Assembly: GCA_004151065.3 (NCBI GenBank)
Contig: NWUY0304376404.1
Span: forward strand, 1-13,838
Reading direction: 5' to 3'
Length of the DNA: 13,838 bases
From: Larix sibirica
Lineage: Eukaryota; Streptophyta; Pinopsida; Pinales; Pinaceae
The notes under the pieces were generated by a model. It saw only the letters and a program-made list of their open reading frames with translations, was not told the origin of the DNA and did not search any database. Below are positions 1 to 8,783 of this stretch, piece after piece (positions within the stretch are counted from its first letter, which is position 1; every line of letters begins with the position of its first letter). A program made the position numbers and the translations under genes.

Positions 1-45
1 AATCTTACACATTCCAAATTGAGTACCACTTGTTGCATTAGATAG

Positions 46-1340
46 ATGACATACTATATTATTTGTGGTGAAAATTTCAGAAATAGGAAATGGAATTTAG
101 ACACATTATGGGGCATACAATTTTCTTATCCTGAAAGGGACAAATATAACAAGTTTTGGGAAAGTTGCCATAAATTTATCTTGGCACATCAAAATTGGGT
201 CAAACCTATCACATTGCAGACAAGGAAGACTGGGATACTATAGAATGACATTTTAGACTTAGTGGAGCCAAACTTTTAGAGATAATTCAAGTTCAAGGCT
301 AACCAACAAGATAGCCTACAAAACAGGGACTATAAACATATGTTCCATTAAAAATTGCATCAAATTTTATTGGAACATCTATTTTGGTTGATTCAAAAAG
401 TGTGATAAATGGTAAATAGAAAATAAACTCTAATAAATATATTTCTAGGATCAAATGGAAAGAGGTGTAGAAAAATTATTACATCCCATAAGACTCTTGA
501 AGACTCATCCATGACATGATATGGCCATGAAAATGTAGACATTGGGGTGTCCAATCTTACATGACTACCTACCACTAAGGATTCCATTAGAATATGACCT
601 TTCTAATACATATGAAAATGTTTAGGATATGATATTGGTATTTGAATTCATTCCAATTTTGCATCTTATGTAGAGTCTAGGTGGGATTATTAAGAGAGAT
701 GTCACAACTCTTTAAGGTCATCTTTATCATTCCCATTCTATCCAAATTTTTGGAAACATAAAAAATATTTTGTTCTTGTCCATAATACCCTAAATTTTGG
801 ATGTTGCTAGTGAGGTGGACACACACAAGAAGTAGAATTTATCTGTAGCTCATCTATAAATAATAGTTGTTTCATGACCTAAAATGCAGCTGTGATTTTA
901 GGAGTCTTACCACTACAAGAGAATGGAACACACAAGTTCTTCTAGACCACATTTTAGTTTTATTTGTATCTTTGGTGCTCATTGCACGCTGATACCATGT
1001 GACCTTCAGATTGGTACTAAGGTGTACGAAAAATTTTGCACATAGGAGTCTTCAAGAATCCCCTCTATAGGCTATTTCCTTGTGCAATTGTCAGTATGGA
1101 TCACATGATCCTTATTTCCTTAGTAGGTTTCATGGAACTTGATATGTTCACCACTCAAAATAGACACAATGTAATTTAAATTGAGGATGGAGCATAATCA
1201 TATGGATTATCGTAGATTAAACTTTGGCCTAGCTTGGTAGGTTATCTTTATTTGTGGTCCACCAATATCATAGAGTACACTTTATATTAAGGTACAAGGA
1301 AGGTAGCCTCTGATCATGTCCAACTTTTTACCTCATTTAT
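46..1340 (+). pseudogene. decayed coding-like region, probable transposable-element remnant
   Basis: The family is not recognised. The frame opened at position 46 is clear for 65 codons to a TAG at 241-243. The peptide is rich in W, Y and F and contains WNLDTLWGIQFSYPERDKY and NWVKPITLQTRKTGIL, which read like real protein. The same frame stays protein-like between stops, for example ESRWDY near 680 and FYPNFWKHKKYFVLVHNTL at about 735-790, and again around 1095-1150 and 1215-1330. I saw no need for a frameshift, but stops are frequent, about as common as expected by chance in AT-rich DNA. The case therefore rests on peptide character alone. The region may begin before the window's left edge. 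It is probably an old copy of a multi-copy element with unknown function. Chance reading is the main alternative. Confidence 0.3.
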
Positions 1341-2448
1341 TTTAAAAAAATGACCTTGCCAACCCCATCACAAAGCTATTATAATGATGCATTATAATTA
1401 TTTTGTTCAAAGAAATTTGAAGTGCCAAAACCCAATTGAGTTGCAATGATGAGTAATCTTAATGTTTATTCCCAATTAACATTTCTTGAAGAAGCAAAGA
1501 AGACTCATAATTATGTAATTGGAAGTAGTTTAGACTCAAATGATATTGCATTAGTTTATAATGTTGCATTGTTGAAATAACATTGATGGGAGAAACCAAA
1601 ATAACTTTTTTTTCATTTTTTCTTAAAATTAAACATATGCAACTTAACTGACTTGTCAAGCATCATGTTGGAAAGTATAATAGAAATGATGAATGTATGT
1701 TGGTTAAGTGATGTACTGTTAAATTTTAATGTCCAAAAAATGTCTAGTAAGCGATGTTTTTAATTTCCTATGAATTCCCATTGACCATGTTCATAATGTC
1801 CAATAAACTTTGCACTTAAGTGATGTTCATAACATTCTAATAGAATTCATTAAGATGCATTTGTTCGACATTAAAATGTCAATATTTGATGCATCTTTAT
1901 CGGCATTGATCAGTTTACCATTCAGCGTTTGCTAGATGCAAAAAAACATTGAATTTGGACCCAAATGTAGTTATGGAGGTTGGATATAACCATCTAAACA
2001 AGAAGAATGATGATGATGGCTTGAATACCATGTTTTAATGAATCTAATCAATACAAAGAAAAGTACTAATAAATCAAAGCTTTCTTGAGTTGGTAGCTAC
2101 AAATCTCACTTATCTTTATTTGTAAACCATGCCACTACCAACCCATGTTATTTTTAACTTTAACTCCATATTCGTTACTTATAAGTATCCATAGTTAATG
2201 AGAAGTTAAGAAATTAAATTTAAGCTTAAAATCAATTATATCTTATTAACGATTTCTCTTTTACTCTTTCAGATTTTAGTGTTACCATGACATTATTTTG
2301 GTACCTATACAATGTGGAAAACTTATGAAACCATAGGATATTATATGCTTGGTATGTTCCTACAACAACGATTCTATTTCTTATTTACCGGTATTATTAT
2401 TTCACTAATATTTGTAGACACGGAACATGTTCCACATTATTCAAACAA
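1341..2448. other. AT-rich intergenic stretch, no gene seen
   Basis: No open frame here has coding character. Short frames on either strand are low-complexity peptides rich in L, I, S and Y, as AT-rich DNA usually gives. I see no RNA gene, terminal repeats or array. Confidence 0.6.
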
Positions 2449-2561
2449 ATCCCACATATTTGTGAAAGGAAAAGAGTGTAAGCATATGATTATTTCTAGG
2501 TGTAATCCCACATATTTGTGAAAGGGAAAGAGTGTAATCATATCATTTATTTCTTGGTGTG
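2449..2561. repeat. two-copy tandem duplication, about 56 bp unit
   Basis: Copy one is 2449-2504 and copy two 2505-2561. Both begin with ATCCCACATATTTGTGAAAG, continue with an AAAGAGTGTAA core, and end in a GGTGT motif. They differ by a few substitutions and about one inserted base, so the duplication is fairly old. The repeat explains the overlapping short frames on both strands here, which should not be read as genes. Confidence 0.85.
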
Positions 2562-4158
2562 TTTGGAAGTGGCATATTGGTAAATATAACTTACTATATG
2601 GCTTGAAGTTTCTCCTTATTCTATTATGATTCCTTATTATATTATAATTGGTTTTTTTCTCTTTGCATATTGGATAATAATATAAAACAGATAATAACAT
2701 AATAATCATTATTATAAAAGTGGTGAATTAATTAATTACTTTTATAGCACATTATCCTTTATAAATCTTCAATATCTTTGTACAACAATACATGACAACA
2801 ATGATGAATTATATAGCATAATTATAGCTTATTTTAAACTTCCAATCGAGTGATCTTTTTTCTTCATGGTTATTTCTTCAAATAAATTAGGAAATCAAAA
2901 TAGTATCATCCATTTTCTTTCACACAAACCTTTTACATTATTTTTCATATTTTTGCTGACTTTTACAATTGCTATGGGGTGGTTAAGTTTAATAATAGAT
3001 TATTTTATGATACATGAATATTTGAAATCCATTGTTTTTGGATGAAACATCAATGATATAACAATTCAACATATTTTCTCTCCAACAACTTTATTCCTCA
3101 AAATGAAACTTTGGTTAAAATGTAATTTCATTTTAAAATCATTAAAAAATCAATTAGCAATATTAGATATTTGTTAGGTTGAAGAATGAATCAATCTTCC
3201 AACTACATAGATCAATTTCAATTCTTTTAGTTACATTAATAAATGCTAAGAAAAAATCTTTTTTTTAATTAGGTAGTTTCGCAATACCCCTATCTCCCAT
3301 TCTCCACATACATTAGTGATTATTTGTATGAGGAGATATGTTTGTTTTTCTTTGAGGAGGCTAAGCAAAACAACATGACAAATGAATATCACATGTTTGT
3401 GCTAACCCTTTTCTAAAGCAAAGTTGAATCACCATATAATAATCATTATTCACAAATCTTTGAAATCAACCCTGTGTATGGTGAAAGCCATAGCATAATT
3501 CACAAATTTGTGGAATTAATCCTCTATCAAAACATGTGTATGGTGAAATGAATGGTATAAGTTTTATTACAGTTTAAATTGGTTAATTCATTACCTGATT
3601 TAAGACTTATGCTTTTTTTCTTACAATCGACATGACAACATAAAAAACAGAAATGTGATAAACATAACCACATAACAAATGAATATCACACAGGGAAGGT
3701 TTGTGATCCTTTCGGTTATAATCCTTATGCCAAGATAAAGAAAACAAATTTTGATGAATATAGCCACATGAAAGAGGAAAAAAAGAAATGTTTATGATAA
3801 GAAGTTGTAACAAATTTTCAATTAAAAAAAATGATATTTCTTTTTTAAACTAGTGAGTTACAACTTTCTATTATCATCATTTCATTGTTGTTTTTGTAAT
3901 GTAATAATGAGTATAATGCATCTTATTAAATATCTATGTTATAATCTTCCATAAAGATGTATAAATACACTGTGTCGAAATTATTAAATAAAATCCACTA
4001 TATTACTAAATTAATGTAATAAAACTTCATTAAAAAAAAAAGTGCACTAAATATTTAAGAAGTTACAATATATTATGATTGTGTAAATAAAAATAGAATT
4101 AATGTGAAGAAAAATATTGTATAACTCAAAGGCTACCTATTACATTGTTTCCTATTAC
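2562..4158. other. AT-rich intergenic stretch with dispersed short repeats
   Basis: No gene is supported. Two weak repeat relationships are visible. CATGACAAATGAATATCACA at 3374-3393 recurs with one change as CATAACAAATGAATATCACA at 3671-3690. Separately, two stretches at about 3451-3498 and 3501-3560 both start with CACAAAT and contain GTGTATGGTGAAA followed by a similar tail. These look like remnants of local duplications in repetitive DNA. Confidence 0.5.
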
Positions 4159-4222
4159 ATTTTCTATAACTTGAATGGATTTAAGGTTAAATTTTCTATA
4201 ACTTGAGTGGATTTAAGGTTAA
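4159..4222. repeat. 32-bp perfect-length tandem duplication
   Basis: Two adjacent 32-bp units, 4159-4190 and 4191-4222, are identical except for one A/G difference (CTTGAATGG against CTTGAGTGG). The unit begins ATTTTCTATAAC and ends GGATTTAAGGTTAA. The near-identity means a recent duplication compared with the one at 2449. Confidence 0.9.
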
Positions 4223-4370
4223 AGACACGATGTTACCTCTAAAAGACCACAAGTTTTAGGTCTCTTTAAATATATAATAATTTTTTTTTATATTTTTTAA
4301 ATATTTAATAAATTCAAATTATTTCACATTAAAGTATCTCCCCCTACATATAATAAAAAAAAATTAACGG

Positions 4371-4570
4371 CCAAACTTGCTCAAGCGAGTTCTGGTATTC
4401 GTGACGTAGACCCCATCCTCACTCCCTGCATTTGATCGACGTTGTAGCAAGAGCTCTTGCCTTAGAGCTCGCAGCCCGGTCTTATACTTTATCATATCGT
4501 TTTGATCGTTATTTTTCAATGGAAAATCTGCCTTTTTCCATTCTCTTTCTTTGTTTAACAACGTATTCAG
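4371..4570 (+). other. GC-richer island ending in a splice-donor match; possible upstream exon
   Basis: This block is visibly richer in G and C than the AT-rich DNA on both sides, and contains TGACGT, GAGCTC and AGCCCGG. On the plus strand it ends in TATTCAG|GTAAGG (junction 4570/4571), an almost ideal plant 5' splice site. One reading is a non-coding first exon of the gene at 5359. A possible acceptor is ACATGCAG at about 5233-5240, though it lacks a strong pyrimidine tract. Short frames cross the island on both strands (minus 4364-4582 and plus 4432-4638, both needing a TTG start), but neither resembles a known protein. It could equally be a fragment of another gene or repeat. Confidence 0.3.
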
Positions 4571-4623
4571 GTAAGGTAGCAAAATTCAGTTATATTGGTA
4601 GTTTGTGTACGAAATTTGGAATA

Positions 4624-4718
4624 AATTTGAATTCATAAAATATTTGATATAAATATAATATAAATACAAATTTTTATTAATATCGAATTGTATTTGTATC
4701 TATATTCATATTCAAATT
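4624..4718. repeat. AT-rich imperfect inverted repeat
   Basis: The left arm 4646-4671 (starting GATATAAATATAATATAAAT) is largely complementary to the right arm 4692-4717 (starting ATTTGTATCTATATTCATAT), with a loop of about 20 nt. In addition AATTTGAAT at 4624-4632 is the exact reverse complement of ATTCAAATT at 4710-4718, so two alternative foldings share the right arm. It may be a small MITE-like relic or a chance AT palindrome. No clear target-site duplication was found. Confidence 0.5.
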
Positions 4719-4953
4719 ATATTATTATAGTTGAAAAAGTACACCACCTCCACAAAATGTTATGCAGAATTATCAGTTTTCGTGAGAACAAAAACTCTGT
4801 AAAAAATATATCTCAACAAGGCAATAATGGAGACTGATATCTCAATTTTTATTTCTTTTATCCCGTCACCACACAATAAAAGGAAGGTGAAACAAAAAAA
4901 AATCTTAATTAATCCAAAAACAATCAAGATTACAATTACAACGGTACATATTC

Positions 4954-5188
4954 ATTTAAAATACACAAATAATACGAGGATCAGATAGTGAACTAGATTT
5001 GTATTTTGTCGAAAAAATTGCACATATAAACAAATAAATGAGTGAATGTTTTAAATATGTTTTTATAATAAAAATAATCTAACGCAGAACTGTACGAGAG
5101 TAAAATGTGAATGAAAATGCTATATTAATAGATAGATAAACAATAAAGATTAGGATCAGATAGAACCTGACAATTTAAAATACACAAA
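4954..5188. promoter_or_regulatory. paired repeated motifs upstream of the membrane-protein gene
   Basis: A 16-bp motif, ATTTAAAATACACAAA, occurs exactly at 4954-4969 and 5173-5188. An 11-bp motif, GGATCAGATAG, occurs exactly at 4978-4988 and 5153-5163. All are in direct orientation, but the order is reversed (first, second, then second, first), so this is not one simple duplication. They lie about 170-400 bp before the ATG at 5359, a plausible promoter position. A regulatory role is inference; no known transcription-factor site is claimed. Confidence 0.3.
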
Positions 5189-5300
5189 GATTACCATATG
5201 TTGATTGATATGTTTAACAAAACTTCATGTAAACATGCAGAAAGGCATAGAATATTAAAATTTTCAATCCATCATCCATACGTAGGCAGAGGTCTTATTA

Positions 5301-5444
5301 ATGCCTCACTGCGAAAATTTTGGGAGAGAAAGTAGAAAGTGTTTCGCAGAGGAAAACCATGGACAGAGAACCAGAGGATCTCCAGTTCCTCGGCATCGTG
5401 GGAATCGGTCGAGAGGCCTTCAAGATCCTTCGGTCCTGCGCTAA
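5301..5444 (+). other. upstream ORF overlapping the main start codon
   Basis: The ATG at 5301-5303 opens a 47-codon frame ending at TAA 5442-5444. It is in a different frame from the main CDS and runs past its ATG at 5359. If transcription starts upstream of 5301, ribosomes using this ATG could not re-start at the main ATG without scanning back, so the overlap could lower translation. Its context is weaker (TTA before ATG, C after). If the transcript starts between 5304 and 5358 it is irrelevant. The peptide is rich in R and has no recognisable identity. Confidence 0.35.
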
Positions 5445-6378
5445 ACTGCTAGGGGCTCTCACCCTTACGCTTGTTCACCCTCTTTCTTTCGCAATTCTGG
5501 GGCACCACTTTGTCTCGGACCCTCTGTTCGATGAAATGCGTCGGAATGTATTACATCTGTGGGAGGCCGGCAGCCCGGCTCGCGAGAGGACTACGAGGGA
5601 ATTGACCGGCGAATGTACAAAGCTCTTCGTCATCCTAGCGGCCTATGCAGTCTTGGTTTTGGCCTTCTCGTTGCTGTCCACGGCGGCAGTGGTGTATACC
5701 GTGGCTTCCATGTACAGTGGAAAAGAGGTTTCGTACGCTAGGGTTATGAGCATCGTTCCCAGAGTTTGGAAGCGCCTCATGGTAACCTTCCTCTGGTTTT
5801 TCATAGTCTTCTCTGTCTATTACACGGCTTTCGTATCGGCCTTCCTCCTGCTAGTATACGCCCGGAGAGTGAACAACTTGAATTGGTCTGTTTTTCTTTT
5901 TGGTGTGATTTTTATAAGCGCCGTTTTCTTCTGTGTTCATGTGTATATAAGCATGGTCTGGCACCTCGCCTGCGTTATATCTGTCTTGGAGGACAAATAC
6001 GGCCTGGGCGCCATGCGAAAGAGCAAGTATCTCATCAAGGGAAAACGGATCACGGCCTTGGCGCTGGACATGCTTTACCTCATATTCGGCGGAATTATTG
6101 CATGGTTTTTTGAGGATTTGGTCGTTTATGGGGACAACTATGGCCCGGCATCAAGTTTAAGGAGAGGCGCGTATGGGGTACTTCTTGTTAGTTTGCTGTG
6201 TTTTGTTAACTTGATTGGGCTGTTGATACAGAGCGTGTTTTACTTTGTGTGCAAATCTTACCACCATGAGAACATAGACAAATCCTCGTTGTCAGATCAC
6301 CTGGAAGTTTACCTGGGAGACTATGAGCCTCTTAAGAGCAGCAACATTCAGCTGGAAGATCTGCATGGCTCTGTATAG
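5359..6378 (+). CDS. conserved plant multi-pass membrane protein of unknown function
   Basis: This intact single-exon gene encodes 339 residues. The frame is open from a non-ATG codon at 5320, but the first ATG in frame is 5359, in the strong context AAAACCATGG. The protein starts MDREPEDLQFL, which matches the PEELQFL-type start of a conserved plant family, and an HPLSFAIL motif follows at 40-47. Hydrophobic segments at about 28-49, 88-116, 140-168, 177-207, 232-251 and 272-298 suggest six membrane spans. There is no obvious cleavable signal peptide. Conserved-looking blocks are SVLEDKYGLGAMRKSKYLIK (208-227) and a soluble tail with SYHHENIDKSSLSDHLEVYL (300-319), then DYEPLKSSNIQLEDL. From memory, Arabidopsis members such as At4g19950 and At1g31130 share this layout. 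Their database name, polyadenylate-binding protein 1-B-binding protein, says little about function. No transport or enzyme motif is visible, and substrate and membrane are unknown. Base composition is much more GC-rich than the flanks, as expected for a selected coding sequence. Confidence 0.92.
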   Translation: MDREPEDLQFLGIVGIGREAFKILRSCAKLLGALTLTLVHPLSFAILGHHFVSDPLFDEMRRNVLHLWEAGSPARERTTRELTGECTKLFVILAAYAVLVLAFSLLSTAAVVYTVASMYSGKEVSYARVMSIVPRVWKRLMVTFLWFFIVFSVYYTAFVSAFLLLVYARRVNNLNWSVFLFGVIFISAVFFCVHVYISMVWHLACVISVLEDKYGLGAMRKSKYLIKGKRITALALDMLYLIFGGIIAWFFEDLVVYGDNYGPASSLRRGAYGVLLVSLLCFVNLIGLLIQSVFYFVCKSYHHENIDKSSLSDHLEVYLGDYEPLKSSNIQLEDLHGSV

Positions 6379-6912
6379 TCTTATAACCTCTCGGTGTGAT
6401 TTCCCTGTTGCAGAGATTACAAATATTATCTTCTTCTTGTCATTTCCTTTGTCTTAAATAATCCTACGCTCCTCGGTCAATATTATCAGCTAATTTTAGC
6501 TGTTACCCTGAGCACAGGACTATGATTCCTTCCAATTAGTGAGTAGAATTCTATATCAATATAAACTCTTCATATCGCTGAGTTCTAGTGATGGTTGACA
6601 TGATATGGAATCATACCTTATACAGTTAATAGAGTTATACATTAGAATTAAATTATGGAGTTGGATGGTACTCTTAATTTGAGTTAAATCTTACACAATG
6701 TTAGAATGGGTTAAAACCATATATAGAGTTTGGGATTATAATCAGATTATAGTTATAGATGATAATCAAATCATGAAATTAGTATGTAATTTTAAAATTA
6801 TATCCTCAGATAACTTGATGCCTTTGAGTTAATACTTACACAAATATTGATCAAAACTTAATAGTATCATTATGCTCTACAACAAGATTATGAGAGCATT
6901 TGGTTCAAGTTC
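6379..6912. other. 3' flank of the membrane-protein gene; no further gene
   Basis: After the TAG at 6376-6378 the sequence becomes AT-rich. An AATAAT at 6457-6462, after a T-rich stretch, could be a plant-type near-upstream polyadenylation element. Plant signals are loose, so the transcript end cannot be fixed. The remainder, to about 6900, shows no coding character. Confidence 0.4.
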
Positions 6913-7918
6913 GTGGACATAATTGTGGAACAAGACATTGAGCATGAGGCACGTCTGGTTTTGGAAAGAATAGTTCAAGACTTATGTGATGAACTACAAG
7001 AGATGTGTCCCCAAGTATGGCACCACGACCTTGATGTCCCTGAGACGGTTTCATCTCCATCTCCTCGAGAAAGTATTCACCTCTTGTTCGTGCCATGGAA
7101 ACATTTGATGGAGAAGATAGTGGAACAGCATGAACAAGTGATTGCTGCACAAAACCAAGAGAATACCGGACAATAACAATTGATGGAACAAGTTCCCATG
7201 TTGGTTACAAAATTTAAATTTTTAGCCACTCACTCCTACCTCCAACAGGTCACTCACGGTAGTGATCATCATATATTCTCCTCTTTGAAGGAATGGTTGT
7301 CCTGCTTGAGAATTGTTAGCAACTGGTTGAAATCTTGCATGCCAAAATTCAGAAGACACACCAGGAAGCACAATCCATCGCATATCTAATAGAGTAGCGA
7401 CACAAATATCAAGAGATCATGGCTATGTATAATAAGCTAGATGCACTCCATGATACTACTGTGGCTACAGAAAAAACTATTAGAGAGCTCAGGCCTGAAT
7501 CCTAGAAGGCCTACCTACAATTGCATCATCTCAACAAATTTGTAGACTCTGAATGGAAGAAGTTGGAGCAACAAAATCTTGATACCCATGACAATGAGAA
7601 GGCATAAGCATTTATCGCAGGCACCAATATTTTGATGGGAAAGTGAAAAGCATAGGTGGAGTAGTATGAATAATTCTGAAGCCACGCAGTTGCCAAAGTC
7701 CTAGAGTTTGGCTTCTTTGCTTTAAGGAAACAATAAGGGAAGAGATTAAAGGAGAAATTAGGTTGAATCAGGTGAGCAAACGATTTTGCTTGGGGCCCAT
7801 TGGCTCCTTCATTTTTTATAAGCCTAACCCACAAAATAAAGACACAATCAACGACGCAGACATTGTGGAAACAAGTGTGGAGCAAAGTGAGGAACATCAT
7901 ATGCATGCTAGCTCATAA
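6913..7918 (+). pseudogene. decayed retroelement-like ORF with coiled-coil character
   Basis: Three consecutive plus-strand frames together read like one broken, charged, probably helical protein. 6913-7389: frame with a TAA at 7174-7176, containing EARLVLERIVQDLCDELQEM and then LMEQVPMLVTKFKFLATHSY. About 7338-7620: shifted frame with KYQEIMAMYNKLDALHDTTV and EWKKLEQQNLDTHDNEKA, interrupted by stops including TAG 7503-7505 and TAA 7605-7607. 7670-7918: a third frame open for 82 codons, with GPIGSFIFYKPNPQNKDTIN, ending TAA 7916-7918. Regular spacing of E, K, L and I suggests coiled coil. I do not recognise a defined domain. Gag-like or transposon-associated structural protein is a guess from setting and decay. 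A minus-strand frame at 7526-7906 is the complement and has no better claim. Confidence 0.4.
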
Positions 7919-8240
7919 GCCATTGGCCTGTAACCATCTTGACGTGGTTAGAAACAACTTCCCACAAGTATAAAAGCACAATGTAAGGAAGAGAATGGAT
8001 CATTGTTAATGTTGTGGTTGTAATTGTTGTTGGTTGTTATTTTTCTTCTAGGTTTTTTAATTGGGGTTCATAGGCCATGTGGGATTTCATCATATGTATT
8101 TTGAATATAGTTGTAATGGACTCTATTCCATAGACTAGGTGTGGATGTAAAGCGACCACAAATCCTATTACTATATGAACCCTTTGGATATGAATAAATA
8201 AAATTAAGATGTTCGGTCCCCACTTCAACAATTTTGCATG
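7919..8240 (+). other. probable 3' untranslated tail of the decayed element, with poly(A)-type signals
   Basis: After the last coding-like stop there is a TTG-rich, low-complexity stretch (about 8003-8040) and then overlapping AATAAA hexamers at 8193-8198 and 8197-8202. The order (stop, spacer, poly(A) signal) fits the end of a transcription unit reading left to right. No poly(A) tail or target duplication is visible, so retroposition through RNA is not shown. Confidence 0.35.
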
Positions 8241-8534
8241 TGTTATGATATGAATGTTATTTCTATTTGTTGTTATTTTCTAGATGTGCTACTATGTTTA
8301 CATGTGATGGTCATCTAATGATTAATAGGATGAATATGTGTTGTGAGAAAATCAACTCAGTAATGTTATGAACAATTCTATTACCATATAACTGCAGGTA
8401 ACCCTCCTTATCACACACAAGTCTATTGGGTTAATCTTGACTTGATCATAGAGCAAGTTAATTAAATTTGGTTATTGTTGGAATAGATCCATGGTATTGG
8501 GATATCTTCCCATGGTATTCTTGTGGTTGAATCC

Positions 8535-8542
8535 TATAAATA
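8535..8542 (+). promoter_or_regulatory. TATA box inside the probable LTR
   Basis: TATAAATA sits within CCTATAAATAGG, an arrangement common in plant LTR promoters. Transcription would start about 25-35 bases downstream, near 8570, leaving roughly 200 bases of R and U5 before the LTR end. Confidence 0.5.
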
Positions 8543-8612
8543 GGTTGTTGCACTCCATTTTATGATGTCTAGAACTCCCTGATGGTAGAGGGTAGGTCCA
8601 TGCTCGGCCATG

Positions 8613-8634
8613 CCTTGGCTAGATTTGGCCAAGG
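8613..8634 (+). other. 7-bp perfect stem-loop in the LTR transcript leader
   Basis: CCTTGGC at 8613-8619 pairs perfectly with GCCAAGG at 8628-8634 across the 8-nt loop TAGATTTG. It is locally the most GC-rich structure and lies just downstream of the predicted start site. A role in RNA folding or 3' processing is possible but not shown. Confidence 0.5.
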
Positions 8635-8783
8635 GGAATAGTGAAGATCCTTTTTTGTTTTACTTGGTGAAGGGGTTTCTAGGATAAACATGGTGTCTAA
8701 ATGTGCATGATGTTATGGTTTGCTTTATTGTTATATATTTGTATTGTGCAAAATAATGTTTGTTTCATTTTAGAACTAACATT

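Larger units (their letters stand above)
8241..8781 (+). mobile_element. probable 5' LTR of a decayed LTR retrotransposon
   Basis: Several LTR landmarks come in the right order. A TATA box, CCTATAAATAGG, has its core at 8535-8542. A hairpin follows, CCTTGGC (8613-8619) with GCCAAGG (8628-8634). The T-rich 3' part ends TAACA at 8777-8781, two bases before a primer-binding-site-like sequence at 8784. The right boundary is well supported. The left boundary is a guess: TGTTA at 8241-8245 forms a 5-bp inverted repeat with the terminal TAACA, but other TGTTA copies lie nearby (for example near 8035). No second LTR is visible in the window, so age and target duplication cannot be judged. Internal sequence to the right is decayed. 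Confidence 0.5.

Noticed and set aside
2437-2709. 90-codon minus-strand frame as a gene
   Set aside because: Its C-terminal part is just the tandem duplication at 2449-2561 read backwards, producing a repeated PF-KYVGL/PF-NMWDL peptide; the rest is low-complexity AT-rich sequence.
3374-3690. CRISPR-like or other regular array from repeated ATGAATATCACA-type motifs
   Set aside because: Only two copies exist, almost 300 bp apart, with no regular spacing. Plant nuclear context also makes a CRISPR array implausible.
4364-4638. Opposing frames 4364-4582 (minus) and 4432-4638 (plus) as protein-coding genes
   Set aside because: Both need TTG starts, overlap each other on opposite strands, and show no domain. 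A non-coding exon or gene fragment explains the GC-rich island better.
5320-5358. Longer N-terminus for the membrane protein starting at 5320
   Set aside because: The codon at 5320 is TTG, which is not a normal start in a plant nuclear gene. The ATG at 5359 has strong context, and the protein then starts with the family-like PEDLQFL region.
5559-6113. Plus-strand frames 5559-5741 and 5766-6113 as separate genes
   Set aside because: They lie inside the 5359-6378 gene in other frames and have no independent domain; they are shadows of its GC-richer coding sequence.
7526-7906. 126-codon minus-strand frame as a gene
   Set aside because: It is complementary to the plus-strand decayed ORF, which shows better protein character and is followed by poly(A) signals on the plus strand. 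The minus-strand peptide has no recognisable domain.
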